Shown in pieces: positions 43,974 to 53,005 of a DNA stretch of 64,000 nt (positions are counted from its first letter, which is position 1; the number at the start of each line of letters is the position of its first letter). The position numbers and the translations under genes are program-made. The stretch comes from Jatrophihabitans sp964252635 (GTDB taxonomy: Bacteria > Actinomycetota > Actinomycetes > Mycobacteriales > Jatrophihabitantaceae): NCBI RefSeq assembly GCF_964252635.1, contig NZ_CAXUNP010000010.1:41792-105791 (forward strand), in the 5' to 3' direction. The notes under the pieces were generated by a model, which was not told the origin of the DNA, ran no database searches, and saw only the letters and a program-made list of their open reading frames with translations.

Positions 43974-45629
43974 TTACTCGGGGACGGCGGCGCGGGCCAG
44001 CACCGCGCGGGTGTCGATGCCGCTGGGCAGGGTGCCGTAGTCGCGGCCGCGGTCCCCCGCCAGCCGCGAGGCGACGAACGCGTCGGCGACCGCGTGGTCG
44101 CCGTGCCGGATCAGCAGGGACCCCTGCAGCAGCAAGGCCATCCGCTCGACGACGCGGCGCGCGCGGAACTGCAGGTCCTCGGGATCACCGAGGTCGACCA
44201 GCTCCTTGTGCAGCACGGCCAGCGCGTCGTCGTAGCGACCGTCTGCGCCGCCGGCGAGCTCGAGCTCGGCGAGGAAGGCCTCGACGGCCGCGGGCTCGCG
44301 CCCCAGGGCGCGCAACGTGTCCAGGGCGGCGACGTTGCCCGAGCCCTCCCAGATCGAGATGAGCGGCGCCTCGCGGTACAGCCGCGGCATGCCGGAGTCC
44401 TCGACGTAACCGTTGCCACCCAGGCATTCCAGGGCCTCGACGGTGTGCGGCGCGAGTCGCTTGCAGAGCTGGTACTTGGTGACCGACAGCGCCACCCGCC
44501 GGAACGCCCGCTCGGCCTCGTCGCCGCGCATCGCACGATCCACGGCCCCGGCGAGGCGCATGACGACGGCGCTCGCGGCCTCGCTGTCGACGGCCAGGTC
44601 GGCCAGCACGTTGGTCATGGCCGGCTGGTCGACGAGCCGCCGGCCGAAGGCGGAGCGGTGCGTCGCGTGGTGCAGGGCGTGCGCGACGTTGAGGCGCATG
44701 CCGCCCGCGGCCATCAGTGAGCAGTCGAGGCGGGTCATGTTGACCATCTCGATGATGGTGGCGACGCCGCGCCCCTGCTCGCCGACGAGCCAGCCCGTCG
44801 CCCCGTCGTATTCGACCTCGCCGCTGGCGTTGGACTTGTTGCCCAGCTTGTCCTTCAGGCGCTGCAGGAAGAACGCGTTCCGGGTGCCGTCGGGCAGCAC
44901 GCGCGGCACCAGGAAGCACGACAGCCCGGCGTCGGTCTGCGCCAGGGTGAGGAACAGGTCGGACATCGGCGCGGACGTGAACCACTTGTGGCCCGTCAGG
45001 CGGTGGGACCCGTCGCCGGCCGGCACGGCGACCGTCGTGTTGGCCCGCACGTCCGACCCGCCCTGCTTCTCGGTCATCGACATGCCGGCGATCAGGCCGC
45101 CCTTGTCCTGCGGCGCCCGCAGCGCCGGCTCGTAGACGCCGTTGGTGAGCAGCGGCTCGTACTGCAGGGCGAGCTCCGGGGTGGCGCGCAGCGCCGGGAC
45201 GACGGCGTAGGTCATCGAGATCGGGCACAGGTGCCCGGCGTCGGCCACTCCCCACGCGACGACCTTGGCGGCGCGGGCGACGTGCGCGCCGGGGCGCGGA
45301 TCGACCCAGGGGGCGCCGTGCAGGCCGTGGGCGACGGCCTTGCGCATCAGGTCGTGGTACTGCGGCAGGTACTCGACCTCGTCGACCCGGTTGCCGTACC
45401 GGTCGTGAGTGTGCAGCACCGGCGGGTGGTCGTTGGCGAGGCGGCCGGCCTGCTGCCAGGTCTCGCTGTTGCCGAGCAGGGCGAGCGCGCGCACCTCGTC
45501 CTCGGCCCACCCGCCGCCCTCGCGCCGCAGCCCCTCGAGCAGGGCGGGCGACGTGCTGATGTCGCGGCCGACGACGGGCGGTACCTGGTTGGTGACCTCG
45601 TGGGTGGGCACGGGACGTTCCGCTGCCAT
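43974..45629 (-). CDS. AidB-like acyl-CoA dehydrogenase family flavoprotein
   Basis: 551 residues from ATG at 45629. N-domain THEVTNQVPPVVGRDISTSPALLEGLRR, then GLIAGMSMTEKQGGSDVRANTT, the TEKxGGSDV signature of AidB, and HKWFTSAPMSDLFL; the C-terminal part carries LECLGGNGYVEDSGMPRLYREAPLISIWEGSGN. AidB is induced by alkylation in E. coli and may detoxify or protect DNA. The WEGSGN Glu at the catalytic position is present. The gene is a single cistron ending before copy 3 of the palindrome. Confidence 0.9.
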   Translation of the reverse strand: MAAERPVPTHEVTNQVPPVVGRDISTSPALLEGLRREGGGWAEDEVRALALLGNSETWQQAGRLANDHPPVLHTHDRYGNRVDEVEYLPQYHDLMRKAVAHGLHGAPWVDPRPGAHVARAAKVVAWGVADAGHLCPISMTYAVVPALRATPELALQYEPLLTNGVYEPALRAPQDKGGLIAGMSMTEKQGGSDVRANTTVAVPAGDGSHRLTGHKWFTSAPMSDLFLTLAQTDAGLSCFLVPRVLPDGTRNAFFLQRLKDKLGNKSNASGEVEYDGATGWLVGEQGRGVATIIEMVNMTRLDCSLMAAGGMRLNVAHALHHATHRSAFGRRLVDQPAMTNVLADLAVDSEAASAVVMRLAGAVDRAMRGDEAERAFRRVALSVTKYQLCKRLAPHTVEALECLGGNGYVEDSGMPRLYREAPLISIWEGSGNVAALDTLRALGREPAAVEAFLAELELAGGADGRYDDALAVLHKELVDLGDPEDLQFRARRVVERMALLLQGSLLIRHGDHAVADAFVASRLAGDRGRDYGTLPSGIDTRAVLARAAVPE

Positions 45630-45667
45630 GGCACTCAGTGAACCACGGTGTGCGGCGTGGCGTGTCG

Positions 45668-46090
45668 TCACCCGAACAGGGCGGTGGCTCCGCACTCGGG
45701 GCAGGCCCACACCCCGTCGGCGGTGGCCATCTCGCCGTGCGCGATGCACGCCGGGCGGCCGTCGTCGCCGAGCACGACGTTGCCCAGGCTGACGTCCCAG
45801 CCGCCGTCGGCGTCGTGCAGGACCGCGCCCGTCGGCTCGCTGGCGATCCGCGCGCGTTCCAGGGCGCGGACGGCGTCGGCCACGGCCAGCCAGGCGTCCC
45901 CGGTGCGGCTCCAGTCGGCAGGCAGGCTCGCCTCGGCCACCGTCACCTCGGGGGCGTCGGACCCGGCCCCGGTCACCTGGACGACGGCGGTCTGCTCGGT
46001 GCCGTCGAGGCGGCGGAAGGTGGCCGCCCACCGTCCGTCCCCGGGCAGCGCCTCGAGTCGATGAAGAACGGCATCCACGCCCACGAGCAT
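45668..46090 (-). CDS. Conserved hypothetical protein with C-terminal Cys motif
   Basis: 140 residues. Residues 1 to about 105 form an alternating strand/helix region (LPGDGRWAATFRRLDGTEQT, then VVQVTGAGSDAPEVTVAEAS). The C-terminus has CIAHGEMATADGVWACPECGA, a possible small zinc site with one Cys, one His and a CPEC pair. I do not recognise a family. The ATG at 46090 is chosen. It is upstream of aidB on the same strand, with 38 bp between, so the two may be co-transcribed. It is divergent from the MmcQ/YjbR gene. Confidence 0.6.
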   Translation of the reverse strand: MLVGVDAVLHRLEALPGDGRWAATFRRLDGTEQTAVVQVTGAGSDAPEVTVAEASLPADWSRTGDAWLAVADAVRALERARIASEPTGAVLHDADGGWDVSLGNVVLGDDGRPACIAHGEMATADGVWACPECGATALFG

Positions 46091-46124
46091 GCCGCAGCCC
46101 CAGGCACGCGCGGTAGCGTGCCCC

Positions 46125-46487
46125 ATGGCCGACTTCGAGGACGTCCGCGCGATCGCGCTGTCGTTGCCGGAGACGGCGGAGGACAACGACGCGTTCAGCG
46201 TCGTGGGCAAGGGCTTCGTCTGGCCCTGGCGCGAGCGCGTGCACCCGAAGAAGAAGAAGGTCAAGCGCTTCGACGTGGTCGCGCTGCGCACCGACGGCGT
46301 CGGCGAGAAGGAAGCGCTGATCCACTCCGACCCGGACAAGTTCTTCACCGAGGACCACTACAACGGCTATGCCGCGGTGCTGCTGCGCCTCGGTGCGGTC
46401 GACGCCGACGAGCTGCGCGAGCTGCTCACCGACGCGTGGCGGGTGCAGGCGCCCAAGCGGTTGCGCAAGGAACTGGATTCGGGCTGA
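46125..46487 (+). CDS. MmcQ/YjbR family protein
   Basis: 120 residues. The family opening DFEDVRAIALSLPETAEDNDAFSVVGKGFVWPWRER and the end EDHYNGYAAVLLRLGAVDADELRELLTDAWRVQAPKRLRK are typical for MmcQ/YjbR, a DNA-binding-like fold of unknown role. ATG at 46125. It is divergent from the hypothetical gene and followed by the DUF2277 gene on the same strand, 32 bp apart. Confidence 0.85.
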   Translation: MADFEDVRAIALSLPETAEDNDAFSVVGKGFVWPWRERVHPKKKKVKRFDVVALRTDGVGEKEALIHSDPDKFFTEDHYNGYAAVLLRLGAVDADELRELLTDAWRVQAPKRLRKELDSG

Positions 46488-46519
46488 TCGAGGCCGGCAC
46501 TCCGTGGCACAGTGGCGGC

Positions 46520-46792
46520 ATGTGCCGCAACATCCGGACCCTGCACAACTTCGCGCCGCCGGCCACCACCGAGGAGGTGCACGCCGCCGCGCTGCAGTAC
46601 GTCCGCAAGGTCGCCGGGACGGCCAAACCGTCCGCGGCCAACCAGGACGCCTTCGACCGCGCCGTCGCCGAGGTCGCGCACATCACCCAGCACCTGCTCG
46701 ACGACCTCGTCACCGCGGCTCCCCCGAGGGACCGCGCCGTGGAGGCGGCGAAGGCGCGCGCCCGCGCTGCGGAGCGCTATCAGCGCGCCTGA
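46520..46792 (+). CDS. DUF2277 family protein
   Basis: 90 residues. It begins MCRNIRTLHNFAPPATTEEVHAAALQYVRKVAG and continues TAKPSAANQDAFDRAVAEVA, the DUF2277 pattern widespread in actinobacteria and proteobacteria. The function is unknown; the structure is helical. The stop at 46792 lies within the upstream open frame of the serpin gene, so the two may overlap or the serpin starts later. Confidence 0.88.
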   Translation: MCRNIRTLHNFAPPATTEEVHAAALQYVRKVAGTAKPSAANQDAFDRAVAEVAHITQHLLDDLVTAAPPRDRAVEAAKARARAAERYQRA

Positions 46793-47960
46793 CCCGACCG
46801 CCGGCCTGTCCGCCGCGGTCGGTGCGTACGCGCCGCGCCTGCACGCGCTCGCCGGCGACGAGCACCACGTGGTGTCGGCCCTGGGCGCGTGGGTCTTGCT
46901 CGCGCTGCTCGCGCCGGCGGCCGGGGGCGGCCTCGACGACGTCGTCGGGCTGCCCGCCGACGAGGCCGCCCGCGTCGCCCGCGACCTGCTGTTCCACCCG
47001 CACCCGTCGGTCCACCTGCAGGGCGCGGCCTGGCGGAACGCGGACGTGCGCAGCGCGGCGCTCGACAGCTGGCTGGAACAGGTGGCCGCGGTGCTCACCG
47101 CCGGCCCGATGCCCGACCAGGCCGCCGCCGACGCGTGGGCCGACCACGTCACCGGCGGGTTGATCCGACGTTTCCCGCTGGACGTCGCCGGAGCGCTGGT
47201 CGTGCTGGCCAGCGCGGTGGCCGCGTCGATCGAGTGGCACCTGCCGCTGGACGTCGTCGGGGCCGACGTCGTGACCCTGCCCCGCGCGCCCGGTTTCGCC
47301 GGTGTGCAGCGCTTGCTGCACAGCGGGGTCGACGACGAGCAGTTCCTCGCCAGCACGGACCTCGGGCTGCTGGCGGTGCACGCGGGCCGGTCGGCCGGCG
47401 ACGACCTCGACGTCGTGTCGGTCTGCGGGCCGCCCGACGCCGCGCCCGGCGACGTGCTGGCCGAGGCCTACCGGCTGGCGGTCGCCGTGGCCGGCGCCGA
47501 CCCGGGCCTCGCCCGCACTGACCTGTTCGACCTCCCGCTCGGCGACGGGCACGCGTGGACCCTGACCGAGCGGATGACGACGCGCGGCGGCCGGCACCAG
47601 CGCGTCGAGAGCGTCCTGCCCGCGTGGTCGGCCGACACCGACCTGGACCTGACCTCGGCGTCGACGGGTTTCCCGCGCGCCGCGCAGACCCTGGCCGGGC
47701 TCGTCGGCGACCCGGCGTTGCCGACCGAGGCGCGGCAGCAGGCCATGGCGCGCTACACCCGCACCGGTTTCGAGGCCGCGGCGGTGACCGCGGTCGGGGT
47801 GCGGGCCAGCGCGATCATCGCGCGCGACGGGGTCGAGCGAACTGCCACGCTGCAGTTCGTCCGCCCGTACGCGGTGGTCGCCGTCGCGCGGGCGGACGCC
47901 GGCCCCTGGTCGGGGTTGCCGGTGTTCTCGGCCTGGGTCACCCGGGCCGACGAGCCCTGA
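46767..47960 (+). CDS. Serpin-like protease inhibitor protein
   Basis: Up to 397 residues in an open frame, with serpin-like segments: an N-terminal helix (LHALAGDEHHVVSALGAWVLLALLAPAAGG), then WADHVTGGLIRRFPLDVAGALVVLASAVAAS. The hinge is TGFEAAAVTAVGVRA, close to the serpin EEGTEAAAATAV-type hinge, followed by LQFVRPYAVVAVARA and a final GLPVFSAWVTRADEP like the serpin C-terminal strand. No Met or GTG start is visible near the N-terminus; I give CTG 46767 as the earliest possibility, and GTG near 46869 is an alternative. Serpins inhibit serine proteases through the reactive loop after the hinge. It is convergent with dop, with 21 bp between. Confidence 0.65.
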   Translation: MRSAISAPDPTAGLSAAVGAYAPRLHALAGDEHHVVSALGAWVLLALLAPAAGGGLDDVVGLPADEAARVARDLLFHPHPSVHLQGAAWRNADVRSAALDSWLEQVAAVLTAGPMPDQAAADAWADHVTGGLIRRFPLDVAGALVVLASAVAASIEWHLPLDVVGADVVTLPRAPGFAGVQRLLHSGVDDEQFLASTDLGLLAVHAGRSAGDDLDVVSVCGPPDAAPGDVLAEAYRLAVAVAGADPGLARTDLFDLPLGDGHAWTLTERMTTRGGRHQRVESVLPAWSADTDLDLTSASTGFPRAAQTLAGLVGDPALPTEARQQAMARYTRTGFEAAAVTAVGVRASAIIARDGVERTATLQFVRPYAVVAVARADAGPWSGLPVFSAWVTRADEP

Positions 47961-47981
47961 TCGACGGTCGGGCAGGCGGGC

Positions 47982-49511
47982 TCAGCGGGCCGTGTTCAAC
48001 GCCTCGACGAGCTCCGCCGCGGTGCGGCACCGGTCGAGCAGCTCGCCGACGTGGGCCTGCGTCCCGCGCAGCGGTTCGAGCATCGGCACCCGGACCAGCG
48101 ACTCGCGGCCGACGTCGAAGATCACCGAGTCCCACGAGGCGGCGGCGACGGACTGCCCGTACCGGCGCAGGCACTCGCCCCGGAAATAGGCACGGGTGTC
48201 GGCCGGCGGTGTCGACACGGCGGCCTGCACCTGCTCGTCGGTCAGCAGCCGTTCGAACGCCCCGCGCGACGCGAGCCGGTTGTACAGGCCCTTCTCGGGT
48301 CGGACGTCGCTGTACTGCAGGTCGACGAGCTGCAGGTGCGGGGAGTCCCAGTCGAGGTGGTCGCGGTCCCGGTATCCCTCCAGCAGCCGGAGCTTGGCCA
48401 CCCAGTCGAGCTCGCGGGCGAGCAGGAACGCGTCCTGACCGAGCCGGGTCAGCACCGACTCCCAGCGGGCCAGCACGTCGAGGGTCTGGGTGTCGGCGTC
48501 GTCCCCGAGGCGGTCGTCGACGAACTTGCGGGCGCGGTCGAGGTACTCGCCCTGCAGGTCTAGGGCGGTCATCGTGCGGCCGTCGGCCAGTTGCACCCGG
48601 TGCCGCAACGACGGGTCGTGCGAGATCTCGTGCAGCTCGCGTACCGGCTGCACCACCGCGAGGTCGTCGGTCAGGAACTTGGCCTCGATCATGGCGAGGA
48701 CGAGCGCGGTGGTGCCGACCTTGAGGTAGGTCGAGATCTCGGACATGTTCGCGTCGCCGATGATGACGTGCAGTCGCCGGTAGCGGTCGGCGTCGGCGTG
48801 CGGCTCGTCGCGGGTGTTGATGATCGGGCGCTTGAGGGTGGTCTCGAGACCGACCTCGACCTCGAAGAAGTCCGCCCGCTGCGAGATCTGGAACCCGTGG
48901 GTGCGACCGTCCTGGCCGAGCCCGACCCGGCCGGAACCGCACATCACCTGGCGGGTGATGAAGAACGGGATCAGGCCACGGACGATGGCCGCGAACGGGG
49001 TGTCCCGGCTGCAGAGGTAGTTCTCGTGCGAGCCGTACGACGCACCCTTGTTGTCGGTGTTGTTCTTGTACAAATTGATGCTCGCGTTGACCCCGGGCAT
49101 GGTCGGCAGCCGGCGGATGGCCTCGAGCATCACCAGCTCACCGGCCTTGTCCCAGCGCACCGCGTCGAGCGGGTTCGTGACCTCGGGGCTGGAGTACTCG
49201 GGGTGCGCGTGGTCGACGTAGAGCCGGGCTCCGTTCGGCAGGATGACGTTCGCCATCCCGGCGTCCTCCTCGGCCTCGATGAACTCCTGCGCGACCGTGC
49301 CGCTGCCGCCGCCGAGGTCGAAGCCCCGCGCGTCGCGCAGCGGCGACTCCTCCTCGAAGTCCCAGCTCGCCCGCCGCGCGCGTCCGGCCGGCAAGGTGCT
49401 GGCGTAGGCGTTGACGACCTGCGCCGAGAGCAGCATGGCGTTGGCGGTCGGCTGCCCCGGCAGGCTCACGCCGTACTCGACCTCGGTGCCCATCACGCGT
49501 TCGACTGTCAC
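47982..49511 (-). CDS. dop: Depupylase/Pup deamidase Dop
   Basis: 509 residues of the carboxylate-amine ligase (glutamine-synthetase-like) fold. It starts MTVERVMGTEVEYGVSLPG; the GTEVEYG motif holds the Glu ligands for Mg-ATP. Characteristic segments include ASINLYKNNTDNKGASYGSHENYL and RVGLGQDGRTHGFQISQRADFFE. In actinobacteria Dop deamidates the C-terminal Gln of Pup and removes Pup from proteins; its paralogue PafA ligates Pup. In most genomes dop lies with mpa/ARC, pup, prcB and prcA. Here none of pup or prcBA follows; the next gene is a convergent serpin. GTG start at 49511. Confidence 0.95.
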   Translation of the reverse strand: MTVERVMGTEVEYGVSLPGQPTANAMLLSAQVVNAYASTLPAGRARRASWDFEEESPLRDARGFDLGGGSGTVAQEFIEAEEDAGMANVILPNGARLYVDHAHPEYSSPEVTNPLDAVRWDKAGELVMLEAIRRLPTMPGVNASINLYKNNTDNKGASYGSHENYLCSRDTPFAAIVRGLIPFFITRQVMCGSGRVGLGQDGRTHGFQISQRADFFEVEVGLETTLKRPIINTRDEPHADADRYRRLHVIIGDANMSEISTYLKVGTTALVLAMIEAKFLTDDLAVVQPVRELHEISHDPSLRHRVQLADGRTMTALDLQGEYLDRARKFVDDRLGDDADTQTLDVLARWESVLTRLGQDAFLLARELDWVAKLRLLEGYRDRDHLDWDSPHLQLVDLQYSDVRPEKGLYNRLASRGAFERLLTDEQVQAAVSTPPADTRAYFRGECLRRYGQSVAAASWDSVIFDVGRESLVRVPMLEPLRGTQAHVGELLDRCRTAAELVEALNTAR

Positions 49512-49618
49512 CCGTCCAAACTACGTGCCGCGCACGGCCGCGTCCCCGTGAGGACGGACGGGTCGGAATCGCCGGGGGTCGGTGCCGCCGCGGACGCGAG
49601 GGCCTACGGTCAGTCCCC

Positions 49619-51592
49619 ATGACGGGGTTTGTGACGTTCGACGAGTACCTCCAGCACGCGCGCGTCTCCGGGCTCGCGCTCTCCCCGGACGGCACCCGGC
49701 TGATCGCCGAGGTCTCCGAGCTGTCCGACGACGGCGACACCTTCGTCGGCGCGCTGTGGGAGCTCGACCCGGTGGGCGACGGGCAGGCGCGGCGCCTGAC
49801 GCGGTCGGACAAGGGCGAGAAGGGCGCCGCGCCCGCCCCCGACGGCTCGGTGTACTTCACCTCGGCGCGCGACGCCGACGAGGAGGACCCGCCGGCCCTG
49901 TGGCGGCTGCCGGCGACCGGCGAGGCGGAGCGGGTGCTCACCCGGCCGGGCGGCATCGGCGCGGTGCACGTCGCGCGGGAGGCCGGCACCGTCGTGGTCG
50001 GCACGTCCGCCCTACCCGGCACGATCGGCGCCGACGCCGACGAGAAGGCGCGCGAGGCCCGCACGAAGATCAAGACCAGCGCGGTGCTGCACACGTCGTC
50101 GCCGGTGCGCTTCTGGGACCACGACCTGGGGCCAGCCGAGGACCGCCTGCTGGCCTGGACGCCGGGCGCGGACCCGGTCGACCTCACGCCCGAGCCGGGC
50201 CGGGCCCTCGACGAGGCCGAGTTCACGGTGACGCCGGACGGCAGCACCGCCGTCGCCGGCTGGTACCGGCGTGACACCCCCGGCCTCCCGAAGGCGGCCC
50301 TGGTCGCGATCGACACGACGACGGCGGAGCAGCGTGTGCTCGCCGAGGACGACGCGGCCAGCTTCACCTCCCCGTCCGTCTCGGCCGACGGCCGGCACGT
50401 CGTGTGCGTCCGCTCGATCGACTGCACCGACGACGAGCCGTGGCAGCACTCCCTGCTGCTCATCGACCTCGCCACCGGCGATTCGCGCGAGCTGGTCACC
50501 GACCCCGACGTCTGGCCGGGTTCCCCGGTCTTCGGCGCGGACGCCGACACCGTGTTCTTCTCGACCGACGAGCAGGGGCACGGCCCGATCTTCCGGCTCG
50601 ACGTCCCCACCGGAGCGCTGACGCGGGTCACGGCGTCGGGGCACTACACGTCGCTGCAGGTCACGCCGGACGGGTCGACGATCTTCGCGCTGCGGGACGC
50701 CTGGGACTCCCCCGCCCGCCCGGTGCGCCTCGACGCCGCCGCCACCGACGGCGAGCCGGTGTACCTGCCGTGCCCGGGCGCGGTCGAGGTGCCGGGGACG
50801 GTCGAGCGCCTGCACGTCACCGTCGAGGACGGCACCGAGGTGGGCGCGTGGCTGGTGCTGCCCCACGGTGCGTCCGCCCAGGCGCCGGTGCCGCTGCTGC
50901 TGTTCGTCCACGGCGGCCCGTTCGCGTCCTTCAACGGGTGGACGTGGCGGTGGAACCCGTGGCTGATGGCCGCCCGCGGCTATGCCGTCGTGTTGCCCGA
51001 CCCGGCCCTGTCGACCGGATACGGCGCGCACATGCTGCGCCGCGGCTGGGGGCAGTGGGGCGGCACGCCGTACACGGACCTGATGGCGGTGACCGACGCC
51101 GTCGTCGCCCGGCCCGAGATCGACGGCTCGCGCACCGCGGCGCTCGGCGGGTCCTACGGCGGGTACATGGCCAACTGGATCGCCGGGCACACGGAGCGGT
51201 TCCGCTGCATCGTCACGCACGCCAGCCTGTGGGCCATGGACCAGTTCCAGGGCACCACCGACGTCCCGGGTGACTGGGCGCTCGAGTGGGGGCTGCCGAC
51301 CACCCGTCCGGAGCGGTACGCCGAGTTCTCGCCGCACCGCTACGTCGACGCGATCCGTACGCCGATGCTCGTCATCCACGGCGACAAGGACTACCGCGTG
51401 CCGATCGGCGAGGGGCTGCGGCTGTGGTGGGACCTGCAGCGCACCGGTGTCGAGTCGGCGTTCCTCTACTACCCCGACGAGGGGCACTGGGTCCTCAAGC
51501 CCGGCAACGCCCGGCTCTGGTACGAGACGGTGTGGGCGTGGCTGGCGCAGCACGTGCTCGACGAGCCGTGGCAGCGGCCCGAGCTGCTCTAG
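49619..51592 (+). CDS. S9 family prolyl oligopeptidase-type serine peptidase
   Basis: 657 residues. The N-terminal two-thirds (about 1-400) form a beta-propeller, and the C-terminal alpha/beta-hydrolase domain (about 400-657) has the catalytic Ser in ALGGSYGGYMANW, Asp in IHGDKDYRVPIG and His in YPDEGHWVLKP. This is the acylaminoacyl-peptidase/DPP-like S9C type, cutting short peptides. The ATG at 49619 has no ribosome site, possibly leaderless. It is divergent from dop, 107 bp between starts, and convergent with the TauE/SafE gene. Confidence 0.93.
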   Translation: MTGFVTFDEYLQHARVSGLALSPDGTRLIAEVSELSDDGDTFVGALWELDPVGDGQARRLTRSDKGEKGAAPAPDGSVYFTSARDADEEDPPALWRLPATGEAERVLTRPGGIGAVHVAREAGTVVVGTSALPGTIGADADEKAREARTKIKTSAVLHTSSPVRFWDHDLGPAEDRLLAWTPGADPVDLTPEPGRALDEAEFTVTPDGSTAVAGWYRRDTPGLPKAALVAIDTTTAEQRVLAEDDAASFTSPSVSADGRHVVCVRSIDCTDDEPWQHSLLLIDLATGDSRELVTDPDVWPGSPVFGADADTVFFSTDEQGHGPIFRLDVPTGALTRVTASGHYTSLQVTPDGSTIFALRDAWDSPARPVRLDAAATDGEPVYLPCPGAVEVPGTVERLHVTVEDGTEVGAWLVLPHGASAQAPVPLLLFVHGGPFASFNGWTWRWNPWLMAARGYAVVLPDPALSTGYGAHMLRRGWGQWGGTPYTDLMAVTDAVVARPEIDGSRTAALGGSYGGYMANWIAGHTERFRCIVTHASLWAMDQFQGTTDVPGDWALEWGLPTTRPERYAEFSPHRYVDAIRTPMLVIHGDKDYRVPIGEGLRLWWDLQRTGVESAFLYYPDEGHWVLKPGNARLWYETVWAWLAQHVLDEPWQRPELL

Positions 51593-51604
51593 CCGGCGCG
51601 CCGG

Positions 51605-51655
51605 CGACGGTAAGCAGACACGCCGGCCCCGGCCCGCGCGTCTGCACACCGTCGG
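51605..51655. repeat. CGACGGT-type intergenic palindrome, copy 2
   Basis: Left arm 51605-51626 and right arm 51634-51655 are complementary over most positions. The right arm in reverse reads CCGACGGTGTGCAGACGCGC followed by GG, identical over 22 bp to the left arm of copy 1 at 22568-22589. It begins 12 bp after the S9 peptidase stop and lies before the convergent permease gene. Confidence 0.8.
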
Positions 51656-51665
51656 CCGGACGGGG

Positions 51666-52418
51666 TCATACCAGCAGTTTGACGATCGCGGCGACGCCGA
51701 CCACGACGATCGTTGCCCGCAGCACCGCCGGCGACAGCCGCCGGCCGATGCGCGCGCCCAGCAGGCCACCGGCGATCGAGCCCACGGCGATCAACCCCGC
51801 CGCCGCCCAGTCGATGTGGGTCGTCAGCGTGAAGACGACGGCCCCGACCAGGTTGACGATGCCGGACAGTACGTTCTTCAAGGCGTTCTGGCGCTGCAGC
51901 GACTCGGCCAGGAACAGCCCGAAGAAGCCCATCAGCAGCACACCCTGCGCGGCCCCGAAATACCCGCCGTACACCCCGGTGCCGAAGCACGTCAGCCACA
52001 GCGCCGGCCCCACCTGCTCACGCGCACCGCCGCCGCGGGCCTGCATCCAGGCCGTCACCCGTTTGCCGAAGATCACCAGCAGCAGGGCGAGGACGATGAG
52101 CACCGGGACGATGGTCTGGAACGCACCGGCGGGCAGGGTGAGCAGCAGCACCGCCCCGACGAGGGCGCCCAGTCCGGACGCCGCGCCCAGCCATGTCGCG
52201 CGGCCCCGTTGCCCGGTCAGCTCGCGGCGGTAGCCGTAAGCACCGACGAACGAGCCGGGGAACAGCCCGACGGCGTTGGACACGTTCGCCGTCACCGGCG
52301 ACAGGCCGACGCCGAGCAGTACCGGGAACGAGACCAGCGTCCCGGAGCCGACGACGGTGTTGATCGTTCCGGCCCAGATGCCCGCGACGAGGACGAGCAC
52401 CCCTTCCCAGAACGTCAC
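51666..52418 (-). CDS. TauE/SafE family (sulfite exporter-like) permease
   Basis: 250 residues with about eight membrane segments, TauE/SafE/DUF81 family. Each half has a related start: TINTVVGSGTLVSFPVLLGVGLSPVTANVSNAVG and VYGGYFGAAQGVLLMGFFGLFLAESLQRQNALKNVLSG. Members export sulfonates, sulfite or other organic anions; the substrate here is unknown. The interesting neighbour 29 kb away (ComB) also concerns sulfonates but is not linked. GTG/ATG start at 52418. It is divergent from the methyltransferase gene. Confidence 0.85.
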   Translation of the reverse strand: MTFWEGVLVLVAGIWAGTINTVVGSGTLVSFPVLLGVGLSPVTANVSNAVGLFPGSFVGAYGYRRELTGQRGRATWLGAASGLGALVGAVLLLTLPAGAFQTIVPVLIVLALLLVIFGKRVTAWMQARGGGAREQVGPALWLTCFGTGVYGGYFGAAQGVLLMGFFGLFLAESLQRQNALKNVLSGIVNLVGAVVFTLTTHIDWAAAGLIAVGSIAGGLLGARIGRRLSPAVLRATIVVVGVAAIVKLLV

Positions 52419-52483
52419 TGCCTGAAGTCTGCCAGGGGACGGACCGGGTGACCGCCGAGCGGCAACGTGGGAAGGAACACGGC

Positions 52484-53005
52484 ATGCCGATGAGCTCAGC
52501 CGAGGGCAAGGACTGGACCCGTGACCGGATCGCGGCGCTCGCCGCCGACGGCCCGGTGTCCGTGCTCGACCTCGGCCCCGGCGTCGGCACGTACGCGAAG
52601 CTGCTGCGCGGCCTTCCCGTCAGTCGCATCACCGGCCTCGAGGCGTGGGAGCCCTACGTCACCACCTACCGGCTGCACGAGTACTACGACGAGGTGATCG
52701 TCGGAGATGCGCGGACCACCGACCTGCCGGTGGCCGACGTCGTCGTTCTCGGCGACATCGTCGAGCACATGACCCGTGACGAGGGTGTCGAGCTGTGGCG
52801 CCGTTGCGCCGACGCGGCCCGCCTGGCCGTCTACCTGTCGATCCCGATCGTGCACTACCCGCAGCACGAGATCGAGGGAAACCCCTACGAGGTCCACGTC
52901 GAGGAGGACTGGTCGCACGAGGACGTGCTCGCGACCTTCGACGGCATCGGTGCGACCTGGACGGGTTCCGAGGTCGGGGTCTACGAGCGCCTCATCTCGG
53001 TCTGA
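52484..53005 (+). CDS. Class I SAM-dependent methyltransferase, convergent with the glycosyltransferase operon
   Basis: 173 residues from ATG at 52484, preceded by GGAAGGAA. The SAM site is VLDLGPGVGTYAKLLRGL, later VVVLGDIVEHMTRDEGVELW and LSIPIVHYPQHEIEGNPYEVHVEEDW. The C-terminal HYPQ..E region is seen in methyltransferases that act on sugars or polysaccharide precursors in similar glycosyltransferase loci. Its 3' end overlaps the last glycosyltransferase gene by 14 bp (52992-53005). An earlier in-frame GTG at 52448 is less likely. A role in methylating the operon's glycan is inferred. Confidence 0.8.
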   Translation: MPMSSAEGKDWTRDRIAALAADGPVSVLDLGPGVGTYAKLLRGLPVSRITGLEAWEPYVTTYRLHEYYDEVIVGDARTTDLPVADVVVLGDIVEHMTRDEGVELWRRCADAARLAVYLSIPIVHYPQHEIEGNPYEVHVEEDWSHEDVLATFDGIGATWTGSEVGVYERLISV

